Assembly (NCBI GenBank): GCA_001818355.1
Contig: MHKJ01000036.1
Location: forward strand, 1 to 12,936
Length of the DNA stretch: 12,936 bases
From: Candidatus Kerfeldbacteria bacterium RIFOXYC2_FULL_38_9
GTDB taxonomy: Bacteria; Patescibacteriota; Patescibacteriia; UBA9570; XYC2-FULL-38-9
Direction: 5' to 3'
The notes under the pieces: model-generated
What the model was told of the DNA's origin: nothing
The model's database searches: none
The model's input: the letters and a program-made list of their open reading frames with translations, nothing else
Translations under genes and position numbers: made by a program
In this document: in pieces, positions 1 to 5,525 of the stretch
Position numbering within the stretch: the first letter of the stretch is position 1
How the letters are laid out: the number at the start of each line of letters is the position of its first letter

Positions 1-133
1 GGGCAAAAAGGCCCTTCGGCAAACTCAGGATAAAAAAGGGTTGGGGGAAGAAATTTTTGCCAACCCTTTCTGTTTATGGGCATTGCGGACGGCTGCGCGC
101 GAACATTCAGCCGCCCGCCATACACACCATTCC
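1..133. repeat. Left arm of 133-bp inverted repeat
   Basis: This segment is the reverse complement of 3127-3259, with a single difference (base 51 versus base 3209). The match stops at 133/3127 on the inner side; on the outer side it reaches the window edge, so the true repeat may be longer. It is clearly more GC-rich than the genes beside it. It contains a CCTTCGGCAAACTCAGGAT segment, which resembles a short dispersed repeat seen in many bacterial genomes (from memory). It also holds two hairpins: a 10-bp stem at 35-44/60-69 and an 11-bp stem with one mismatch at 86-95/108-118. No transposase is encoded between the arms. Confidence 0.95.
32..69 (-). terminator. Intrinsic terminator inside left inverted repeat
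   Basis: Read on the minus strand, AAAGGGTTGG (69 to 60), a 15-nt loop and CCAACCCTTT (44 to 35) form a 10-bp stem followed by a run of T (37 to 32). It lies about 100 nt beyond the stop codon of the leftward gene ending at 165, so it probably ends the methyltransferase operon transcript. The same structure occurs in the right arm in the opposite orientation. Confidence 0.7.
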
Positions 134-164
134 CATGAGTGCTATTTTGATTTTATAAAAACAA

Positions 165-896
165 TCATTCACTCTTTTGTTCCTTCTTTGCTTTCTCAAA
201 TTCTTCGTTCAGCACACGTATAGCATAGGCGTAATCTTCAGCACTCATTTTGTCTGCTCCAGAGAATGGCTTTTTTTTGAGGCACTGCATTGCTTCCTTT
301 ATTTGTAAAGCTAATTGAGCTATTGTAATAGATTCTAAATCGGAGTTCATACGTAATGCCTCCTCCATTTGTTTTTCAAAAGTATCAAATCGTTTATATT
401 GTCCGCTGGTATATTTTTTTATTCGTCCTGCATAGACAGCCAGTTCATCTGTAATCGGCGATAAACTATTGCGCAAGTCATGAATTTTCATTGCGGGTGG
501 TTCTTGCTTCTTATAGCCCTCAGCTGACTCTACATCTACTTGATGCCATCTCTGAGATATATTACCTAATGTTTCATTAGCAAGTATTTCTTCTTGTCGT
601 TGCTTAAATTTTTCAAGTATCTTATCATATCCTGTTTCTTTGGTTATTCTTTCCAGTGCATTTCTAATTGCATCATAGTATAGTTTTGTCTCTGCTGCAC
701 ATTCTTGAATAACTGTAGCTTGTGATTGTAAATTATCAGCAACCGCTTGTTTTAACTTCTGCAGAACATCATTGATTGATTGTTTAAATGGCAACTCGAA
801 TTGCTTTTCTTGTTCTCTCCTTTCAAGAGGATTGGCGAGTGGATGCAATCTGGTTATTGGTTTTGGTGGCTTACGAAATCGTTGTTGTTCATTCAT
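165..896 (-). CDS. Hypothetical helical protein with H-box-like motif
   Basis: This 243-residue protein is not a family I recognise. It is hydrophilic, rich in Lys, Glu and Gln, and probably mostly helical or coiled coil, with no signal peptide or membrane segment. Residues 139-148 read HDLRNSLSPI, which resembles the H-box of histidine kinase dimerisation domains (HE/D-L-R-N/T-P-L); the usual Pro is Ser here. No ATP-binding kinase domain follows, so it could be a phosphotransfer or dimerisation module, or the match may be chance. The gene follows the methyltransferase gene by 25 nt on the same strand, so the two are probably co-transcribed. No Shine-Dalgarno sequence is visible before the ATG. 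Its likely terminator is in the left inverted repeat. Confidence 0.75.
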   Translation of the reverse strand: MNEQQRFRKPPKPITRLHPLANPLERREQEKQFELPFKQSINDVLQKLKQAVADNLQSQATVIQECAAETKLYYDAIRNALERITKETGYDKILEKFKQRQEEILANETLGNISQRWHQVDVESAEGYKKQEPPAMKIHDLRNSLSPITDELAVYAGRIKKYTSGQYKRFDTFEKQMEEALRMNSDLESITIAQLALQIKEAMQCLKKKPFSGADKMSAEDYAYAIRVLNEEFEKAKKEQKSE

Positions 897-921
897 CGGT
901 GTATTATTAGTAATCGTATCA

Positions 922-2130
922 TTATGTTTTAGCTTGGATGACAGTTAGTGTACCAACAGAAAGATGATCCATCAAAGGTTTAAGTAATGGATGTTGTTCA
1001 GTTAAATCTATAAACTTATCTTTTAGTTCAGCTATCTCACTTACCCTGTAACGAACGGATGGAACAAAAATAGCATGTCCTCCCGGTTTTACCAAAAATA
1101 AGGCGTTACAAAATGCTTGAAACTCTGTTTTTTGACGCGCGGCAATCGCTTCGCTCCTTGCCACGCATCGCGCGGCGGTTCCCGCGAGATTAACCTCTGG
1201 CAAAAATGTCATGGTAGAAAGAATGGCATCATATTGTTGATTTCTTATCTTTTCAGGCACTGTCCGCATATCAGCAATATTTCCTTTATGCACAACCGAA
1301 TCATTCGGATTAGCCGGAGGCTGTATATCTAAACCAAAGACTTCCGCACCAAATTCTGCAAGTGATTTTACGAATCTACCTTGTCTGCCACAGCCAATAT
1401 CTACAATGCGCATGTCTTGTAACACCTGTTTTTCTCTTAATTCATTTATGTCAGCTTCTTTGAAGTTTTCTCTCTTATCTTTTAAAATTTTAGATAGCAG
1501 TTCTGTATTTTTCGACCTTTCGAGTGCATAGCCCAACAACATACTCAGGGTGTATCTTAAAAAATTAGAACCTTCCGTTCTCGTATCATAAAAACCAGAT
1601 GTTATTAACTGTTTGTCATCTAAATAATTATCAGCTCTCATTATCAGTTTGAACCGCATCTCTTGTTTTATTTTTGCATTATCCATGAATTCATAAAATG
1701 CTTCAGGATGAGCAATAAAATTACGGATGTCGTTTAAACTATAAAGTTTAATATCGTTACTATAGTGTTTAGTAGGAATGTGCCCCACACACTCATGTCT
1801 TTTCTCTTGATGAGCTGTTGCCCAAGCACCAGTTTCATTTGTATATCGTATAGTATATCCTTTACTCTTCGGTAAGGGTTCAACTGTAAATGATCTATCT
1901 GGAAAGGCTACTTGCAATGCCGCGGTCATCTGATCTGGAGAAAAAACTGCAGGGTCCAAATGCCAAGGTTTTTCCGGATTATAGCGTGGAAAAAGCTTTT
2001 CCCATTCTTCTGTAATACGTTGAGCAATTGATTCCTGATCTTTATCAAAATTTTGAATATGAAACTGTTTTTCCTCCATCATAGATATATTATTAATTAC
2101 TGAGCTTTTTTTTGCAACCCCATATGTCAT
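922..2130 (-). CDS. SAM-dependent methyltransferase with unknown N-terminal domain
   Basis: This 402-residue protein has a class I SAM-binding fold in its C-terminal part: motif I VDIGCGRQGR at 243-252, the acidic residue of motif II in GLDIQ (Asp 268), DAILSTMTF at 301-309, and FLVKPGGHAIF at 345-355. Residues 1-235 form a separate region that I cannot assign; it holds RHECVGH at 111-117. The substrate is unknown: protein, small molecule and nucleic acid all remain possible, although the catalytic motifs typical of DNA methylases (NPPY, PCQ) are absent. The start has GGAGG only 3 nt upstream of the ATG, and the Met at residue 17 or 18 is an alternative. Residues of about 315-332 are encoded by a GC-rich palindromic insertion (described separately). 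The gene is divergent from the regulator at 2316 and is probably controlled by it. Confidence 0.85.
   Translation of the reverse strand: MTYGVAKKSSVINNISMMEEKQFHIQNFDKDQESIAQRITEEWEKLFPRYNPEKPWHLDPAVFSPDQMTAALQVAFPDRSFTVEPLPKSKGYTIRYTNETGAWATAHQEKRHECVGHIPTKHYSNDIKLYSLNDIRNFIAHPEAFYEFMDNAKIKQEMRFKLIMRADNYLDDKQLITSGFYDTRTEGSNFLRYTLSMLLGYALERSKNTELLSKILKDKRENFKEADINELREKQVLQDMRIVDIGCGRQGRFVKSLAEFGAEVFGLDIQPPANPNDSVVHKGNIADMRTVPEKIRNQQYDAILSTMTFLPEVNLAGTAARCVARSEAIAARQKTEFQAFCNALFLVKPGGHAIFVPSVRYRVSEIAELKDKFIDLTEQHPLLKPLMDHLSVGTLTVIQAKT
1135..1188. repeat. GC-rich palindromic element inserted in frame
   Basis: About 54 bp, roughly 70% GC, interrupt an otherwise AT-rich gene. The core is a hairpin with arms GCGCGGCAA (1137-1145) and TTGCCACGC (1158-1166), eight Watson-Crick pairs plus one wobble, around the 12-nt loop TCGCTTCGCTCC. 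The length is a multiple of three and the gene stays open, adding an Ala/Arg-rich stretch (AGTAARCVARSEAIAAR) between two methyltransferase motifs. The exact borders are judged from base composition alone. The loop resembles a GC-rich dispersed repeat common in several bacterial phyla (from memory). Confidence 0.65.
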
Positions 2131-2267
2131 GATCCTCCAAGAACAAAGAGAGCAAGATCAAGTAATTTTATATACTATCAAATGTTTTAAATTTTTACAC
2201 TTATATTTATTAACAAGGCGTAAATATTTTAAAATTCACTCCAATATAAACAAAATATGGGTTAAGT

Positions 2268-2288
2268 AATGTCATAAAACGTGACATT
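2268..2288. promoter_or_regulatory. Palindromic operator candidate
   Basis: AATGTCA (2268-2274) and TGACATT (2282-2288) are perfect 7-bp inverted arms separated by 7 bp, centred 38 bp upstream of the regulator ATG. The right arm overlaps the predicted -35 box of the regulator promoter. That placement suits autorepression by the dimeric winged-helix protein encoded next to it. The site lies in the shared 185-bp divergent region, so it could also affect the methyltransferase operon. Binding is inferred, not shown. Confidence 0.6.
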
Positions 2289-2309
2289 TAATTATTATTG
2301 TGCTAGTAT
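2281..2309 (+). promoter_or_regulatory. Promoter of the TrmB-like regulator gene
   Basis: The -35 box is GTGACA (2281-2286), followed by a 17-bp spacer and an extended -10, TGC-TAGTAT (TG at 2301-2302, hexamer 2304-2309). Transcription should start near 2316, which is the A of the ATG, so the mRNA would be leaderless. No Shine-Dalgarno sequence is present, in agreement with this. Confidence 0.6.
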
Positions 2310-2315
2310 AAAAGT

Positions 2316-3080
2316 ATGAATATTCAACATACCTTACAAGAATTTGGGCTTTCTGAACGGGAAGCCACTATATACACTACCCTTTTGCAAATTGGTGAAG
2401 GAAGTATTTTGGATATAGCAAAAAATTCCAGCTTAAAGCGGCCTACTATTTATACTGCCATGGAAGCCTTGGAAAATAAGGGGCTAATTTATCGTGTTCT
2501 TCACGGAAAACGGACAAAATTTAAAGCAGCACCACCCCAAATGCTGCAGTTGCTCTTAAAAAAGAAAGAACAACAATTAACTGATTTACTACCACAGCTA
2601 GAGGCTATTAGCAATTTTTCTTCTGGAACGAAACCGGAAATTCGCTATTTTGAAGGAAAGAAGGCGGTGATGTCATTATATCATACCCTATTCACACGAC
2701 TGGATAAAAAAGATGAAGTATATTTTATTTCTTCAATTCGTGATCTTAAAGTCAACTTTGCAGAACTGATGAACTATTTTGATGCACAATCCATTAAATG
2801 GCATTGGAAAGTTCGCGAAATTGTGCCATATACGAAAAGTTCACTCCAATACATTACAGAACACGGCCGCTCAGTTAACAAAAATCCACAACATTTCGTG
2901 CGCTTATTGCCAAAGGGATTGGATTTATTTGATATGGAAGCGATAATTACTAAAAATGCCATTATTCTTATTTCTGTTCAAAAAGATATATTTGCGCTCT
3001 CAATTCATAGTCAGACATTTGTGGAATCATTTCGCTCCATTTTTCAAGCAGCGTGGATGGTTTCTATTGAGCCAAAATAG
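2316..3080 (+). CDS. TrmB-like transcriptional regulator
   Basis: The protein has 254 residues. The N-terminal 70 residues form a winged helix-turn-helix typical of TrmB-family regulators: LSEREATIYTTLLQIGEGS, then a recognition region around KRPTIYTAMEALENKGLI (41-58), then the wing VLHGKRTKFKA. A basic helical linker (about 77-95) leads to a C-terminal domain of about 150 residues resembling those of the many TrmB-like proteins in Patescibacteria. That domain often senses a small ligand; the ligand here is unknown. The gene is divergent from the methyltransferase operon. A palindrome over its -35 box suggests autoregulation, and its transcript probably ends in the right inverted repeat. The start is supported by the promoter position and by the helix-turn-helix beginning at residue 5. 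Confidence 0.85.
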   Translation: MNIQHTLQEFGLSEREATIYTTLLQIGEGSILDIAKNSSLKRPTIYTAMEALENKGLIYRVLHGKRTKFKAAPPQMLQLLLKKKEQQLTDLLPQLEAISNFSSGTKPEIRYFEGKKAVMSLYHTLFTRLDKKDEVYFISSIRDLKVNFAELMNYFDAQSIKWHWKVREIVPYTKSSLQYITEHGRSVNKNPQHFVRLLPKGLDLFDMEAIITKNAIILISVQKDIFALSIHSQTFVESFRSIFQAAWMVSIEPK

Positions 3081-3126
3081 CGAGAGTATTTTTTTCTCTG
3101 AAAACTGTACGTAGACTGTTGTCTGT

Positions 3127-3259
3127 GGAATGGTGTGTATGGCGGGCGGCTGAATGTTCGCGCGCAGCCGTCCGCAATGCCCATAAACAGAAAGGGTTGG
3201 CAAAAATTCCTTCCCCCAACCCTTTTTTATCCTGAGTTTGCCGAAGGGCCTTTTTGCCC
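3127..3259. repeat. Right arm of 133-bp inverted repeat
   Basis: Inverted copy of 1-133 with 132 of 133 bases matching. The inner boundary lies 46 bp after the regulator stop codon. With the left arm it encloses a 3-kb cassette of three genes. Apparent open frames inside both arms arise only because the repeat is GC-rich, and they translate to the same peptide in each copy; I do not regard them as genes. Confidence 0.95.
3191..3228 (+). terminator. Intrinsic terminator inside right inverted repeat
   Basis: AAAGGGTTGG (3191-3200), a 15-nt loop and CCAACCCTTT (3216-3225) form a 10-bp stem that runs into six T (3223-3228). It lies about 110 nt after the regulator stop codon and would end that transcript. 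It mirrors the terminator of the left arm. Confidence 0.75.
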
Positions 3260-3296
3260 GCCGCCCCTATTCCATTGCGCTCGAATATTTGGTAAA

Positions 3297-3321
3297 ATGA
3301 GTTCGAATTTCGTCGTAAGTA
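3297..3321 (+). other. Possible tRNA 3'-end fragment (T arm and acceptor)
   Basis: ATGAG-TTCGAAT-TTCGT (3297-3313) can fold as a T arm with a 5-bp stem (two G-T wobbles) and a canonical 7-nt loop. CGTAAGT-A (3314-3321) would be the 3' acceptor strand and discriminator. The matching 5' acceptor strand (ACTTACG) is absent upstream, so it is at most a fragment. It abuts the decayed recombinase end exactly where the tRNA-Gln abuts the intact one. Read antisense it gives the EIRTH peptide typical of frames crossing a T arm. Confidence 0.35.
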
Positions 3322-3323
3322 GT

Positions 3324-3448
3324 CAGCAACCAAGGAAGTTTTTCAAAATCCACCAATTCGGTGCCCGCAACAGCGGGCATTTTGGTTAGTATTTTCCACT
3401 GTTTTTTGAATTCCACCACCACCTGTTTCTCCACTAATTGGGCGTTCG
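3324..3448 (-). pseudogene. 3' remnant of a second serine recombinase gene
   Basis: On the minus strand this 125-bp stretch matches the 3' end of the intact recombinase (4985-5109) without gaps, including a 67-base identical run. Its translation keeps FKKQWKILTKMPAVAGTELV, with a few conservative changes on either side. Upstream of 3448 (toward the gene's missing 5' part) the similarity ends in AT-rich palindromic sequence, so catalytic domain, recombinase domain and zinc ribbon are all gone. It is most simply the tail of an older, related element that inserted in the opposite orientation. An alternative is local duplication of the recombinase end. Confidence 0.8.
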
Positions 3449-3503
3449 GCGTTGGAACAACGCCAGCATTCAATTTGAAACGTAAAATATTTCAAATGAA
3501 TGC
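3448..3503. repeat. Two adjacent palindromes
   Basis: GGCGTTG-GAA-CAACGCC (3448-3464) is a perfect 7-bp hairpin with a 3-nt loop. Directly after it, GCATTCAATTTGAAA (3466-3480) and TTTCAAATGAATGC (3490-3503) form a second inverted repeat with one bulged base. They begin exactly where the recombinase remnant loses similarity. They may be recombination-site or excision-scar sequence; the function is unknown. Confidence 0.6.
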
Positions 3504-3523
3504 TAAGCCGACCGTTTTGGCTT

Positions 3524-3553
3524 TCGATAGAAAGCTGCAAAGCGACCTATAAT
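3524..3553 (+). promoter_or_regulatory. Candidate recombinase promoter
   Basis: TATAAT at 3548-3553 is a perfect -10 hexamer. The best -35 match is TCGATA at 3524-3529 with an 18-bp spacer. The start would be near 3560, about 80 nt before the recombinase ATG. The weak -35 makes this tentative. Confidence 0.35.
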
Positions 3554-3599
3554 CCCCTATTGCCCAAAAGCACACAAAAGAATATATTTATTATGACGT

Positions 3600-3620
3600 C
3601 CCACCACCCGAGTGGGTTTT
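3600..3620 (+). terminator. Hairpin with T-rich tail before the recombinase start
   Basis: CCCAC (3600-3604), a 7-nt loop and GTGGG (3612-3616) are followed by TTTTATTATTT. The structure resembles a weak intrinsic terminator. It lies between the candidate promoter and the ATG, so it could attenuate recombinase expression or block read-through from the left. Confidence 0.35.
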
Positions 3621-3639
3621 ATTATTTACTTTTTTGAGT

Positions 3640-5202
3640 ATGAACAAATTTTTCCTCTATGCCAGAAAATCGACTGATGAACCAGATAGACAAATATTAT
3701 CCATTGATGCCCAAATAACTGAACTGAAAGAATATGCCAAGCGAGAGGGTTTGAATATTGTGCGAACATTTATTGAATCACAAACCGCTAAAGAGCCAGG
3801 AAGAACAGTATTTAATGAAATGCTTGATTTAATGGAAGCTGGTAAAGCTGACGGCATCATTTCTTGGCATCCGGATCGCTTGGCACGGAATTCTGTTGAT
3901 GGCGGCAGGGTTATCCATTTAATTGATAGAGAAAAAATTTGTGCGCTTAAATTTCCCACTTTTTGGTTTGATAATACCCCACAAGGAAAATTCATGTTGA
4001 ATATTGCTTTTGGGCAATCGAAATATTACATCGATAATCTTTCAGAGAACGTAAAACGGGGTTTGCGACAAAAGGTACGCAATGGTGAGAAGCCAGGATT
4101 GGCACCAATCGGGTATTTGAATGACAGAAATAAGCACACGATTGTGCCTGACCCGGAACGGTTTGATTTTGTAAAAGAAATGTTTGAACTATATGCCACT
4201 GGTGAATATTCGTTGAAGGCACTACAAAAAACTATGTACGATAAAAGATTACACAGTAAGAGTAATAAGGCCTACTCTTTTTCTGTCATTCAACGCATAC
4301 TGCAAACCCCGTTTTACTACGGCCTGTTTTGCTTCAAAGGCGAGCTGTATCAAGGCGTCCATGAGCCAGCGATCTCAAAAAAATTATTTGATTCTGTACA
4401 AGTAATCATGAAAGATAAATCGCGTCCAAAGAAGCGGAAACATAACTTTCTTTTTCGTGGTTTATTAAGCTGTGCCGAATGTGGCTGTGCGATTACGGCA
4501 GAAACGCAAAAAGGCCACCATTATTACCGTTGTACCAAAAAGAAACAAAAGTGCACACAAGGGTATGTCAGAGAAGAAATACTTGCAAAAGAAATCTCAA
4601 GTATACTTTCTTCTGTTTCTTTACCCGAACCAGTCGCTGATGCGTTTCTGCAAAAACTCGACAAAGAGGAAACGGATACCAGAACGCTCACAGCTTCGCA
4701 CAGCCACACGTTACGCTCTGAAATGGCTGAGTGTGAAGGTAAACTCAATCGCCTGTTGGATAGTCATTTAGAGAGTATTATTACAAAAGAAGAATATACG
4801 AAAAAGAAAGCTGAAATACTAAACCGTAAAGTAGGTCTGGAACAAGAATTGGCTACTTTGGACGCAAAGGGTTTTCGCTGGCTCGAACCGATGAGAGAAT
4901 TCATTTTAGAAGCAAAACAGGCCCAAAAAGTCGCTTTAGATAAAAATTATGAAGAACTGAGCAATTTCCTCAAAACGGTCGGCTCGAACGCCCAAGTGCG
5001 GGAGCGGAAGGTGGTGGTGAAATTCAAAAAACAGTGGAAAATACTAACCAAAATGCCCGCTGTTGCGGGCACCGAATTGGTGGATTTGGAAAAAATTCCT
5101 GAGTTGCTGGGGAAGAGGGATTCGAACCCCCGAATGCCAGGACCAAAACCTGGTGCCTTACCGCTTGGCGATTCCCCAAAATTACCAGCTGATATAAAAT
5201 AA
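3640..5202 (+). CDS. Large serine recombinase (site-specific integrase)
   Basis: A 520-residue serine recombinase that would integrate or excise the element. The N-terminal catalytic domain (about 4-140) has the nucleophile Ser 11 in YARKST and the active-site arginines Arg 80 and Arg 83 in DRLARN. The recombinase DNA-binding domain (about 150-250) starts at APIGYLND. The zinc ribbon has Cys 278, 281, 298 and 305 and is followed by a coiled-coil stretch. I prefer the ATG at 3640 to the TTG at 3634; neither has a clear Shine-Dalgarno. The last 30 or so residues (GKRDSNPRMPGPKPGALPLG and beyond) are simply the antisense of the tRNA-Gln. The native protein in its circular or free state therefore probably has a different C-terminus or only the part encoded by the attachment site. 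It points toward the tRNA, as expected for an integrase next to its att site. Confidence 0.93.
   Translation: MNKFFLYARKSTDEPDRQILSIDAQITELKEYAKREGLNIVRTFIESQTAKEPGRTVFNEMLDLMEAGKADGIISWHPDRLARNSVDGGRVIHLIDREKICALKFPTFWFDNTPQGKFMLNIAFGQSKYYIDNLSENVKRGLRQKVRNGEKPGLAPIGYLNDRNKHTIVPDPERFDFVKEMFELYATGEYSLKALQKTMYDKRLHSKSNKAYSFSVIQRILQTPFYYGLFCFKGELYQGVHEPAISKKLFDSVQVIMKDKSRPKKRKHNFLFRGLLSCAECGCAITAETQKGHHYYRCTKKKQKCTQGYVREEILAKEISSILSSVSLPEPVADAFLQKLDKEETDTRTLTASHSHTLRSEMAECEGKLNRLLDSHLESIITKEEYTKKKAEILNRKVGLEQELATLDAKGFRWLEPMREFILEAKQAQKVALDKNYEELSNFLKTVGSNAQVRERKVVVKFKKQWKILTKMPAVAGTELVDLEKIPELLGKRDSNPRMPGPKPGALPLGDSPKLPADIK
4985..5109 (+). repeat. Recombinase 3' end, inverted partner of 3324-3448
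   Basis: This is the plus-strand copy of the 125-bp inverted repeat that flanks the recombinase gene. It contains the hairpin GCCCGC-TGTT-GCGGGC (5055-5070), present in both copies. The repeat ends at 5109, three bases inside the tRNA-Gln, whose 3' end is at 5107. Confidence 0.9.
5107..5178 (-). tRNA. tRNA-Gln (anticodon TTG)
   Basis: Read on the minus strand it folds as a complete cloverleaf: acceptor TGGGGAA/TTCCCCA, a 3-bp D stem GCC/GGC, anticodon stem CCAGG/CCTGG with loop TTTTGGT and anticodon TTG (5146-5144), T loop TTCGAAT and discriminator G. No CCA is encoded. It lies 63 bp downstream of the ftsX-linked small gene on the same strand. Its 3' end coincides with the end of the recombinase element, so it is the likely integration target and has been kept intact by the insertion. 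Confidence 0.95.
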
Positions 5203-5241
5203 ACCGTTTTTAAAAAAAAGTAAAGACCCGCGTTCCAATTA

Positions 5242-5517
5242 TCAAAATTCTGACTTTTTTTCTACAGTTATATTTGACCCTTGACCAGCAAAAGCTCTGG
5301 CTTCAGTAAGTGCAGAGATTGATTCTCTTAAGTCCAACATTGCTCTTGTTAGCTTATCTCTTTCCAGTAAATTTTTCATTGATCTCTCTAACACAACTAA
5401 AGTCTTCTCAAGTATTTGGGCAGATGCTATAGCCCGATCGTAATCATCGAGTCTTTTTTCTCTTTTGTCTTTTTCAGCACCAGTAATGATCCTGGTTGTA
5501 TTAGATTCTAATGTCAT
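5242..5517 (-). CDS. Small hypothetical coiled-coil protein
   Basis: The 91-residue product is hydrophilic and highly charged, with a long region of likely coiled coil (about 15-75, e.g. AQILEKTLVVLERSMKNLLE). It has no signal peptide, membrane segment or recognisable motif. The ATG lies 8 nt after the ftsX stop codon on the same strand, so it would be the last protein gene of the rlpA-like-ftsE-ftsX operon, followed by the tRNA-Gln. No Shine-Dalgarno is visible. The close spacing favours a real gene, but I recognise no family. Confidence 0.55.
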   Translation of the reverse strand: MTLESNTTRIITGAEKDKREKRLDDYDRAIASAQILEKTLVVLERSMKNLLERDKLTRAMLDLRESISALTEARAFAGQGSNITVEKKSEF

Positions 5518-5525
5518 ATTTTTAC

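Noticed and set aside
41..223. Open frame in the left inverted repeat, with the same peptide again at 3064-3333 on the minus strand
   Set aside because: The peptide (IFANPFCLWALRTAAREHSA) comes from the GC-rich repeat in both places, has no gene-like features and includes terminator hairpins.
2131..2266. Promoter of the methyltransferase operon
   Set aside because: The region is so AT-rich that several weak -10 matches (for example TAGTAT near 2173-2178 on the minus strand) exist, but none has a credible -35 at the right distance.
3260..3321. A complete, functional tRNA ending at 3321
   Set aside because: Only a T arm and 3' acceptor strand can be drawn; the 5' acceptor strand and a convincing anticodon arm are missing.
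3267..3473. Possible small gene on the minus strand
   Set aside because: It is the tail of a decayed recombinase followed by a frame antisense to a T-arm-like sequence; no N-terminal domain remains.
3634..3639. TTG at 3634 as the recombinase start
   Set aside because: An ATG lies two codons later and gives the standard short lead before the FLYARKS catalytic motif.
4472..4771. Alternative-frame open frames inside the recombinase (also 4524-4748 on the minus strand)
   Set aside because: They overlap a recombinase with intact motifs throughout and show no domain or start signals of their own.
5107..5202. The last 30 or so residues of the recombinase as a true protein domain
   Set aside because: The frame simply reads tRNA-Gln in antisense (DSNPR signature), so conservation there would reflect the tRNA.
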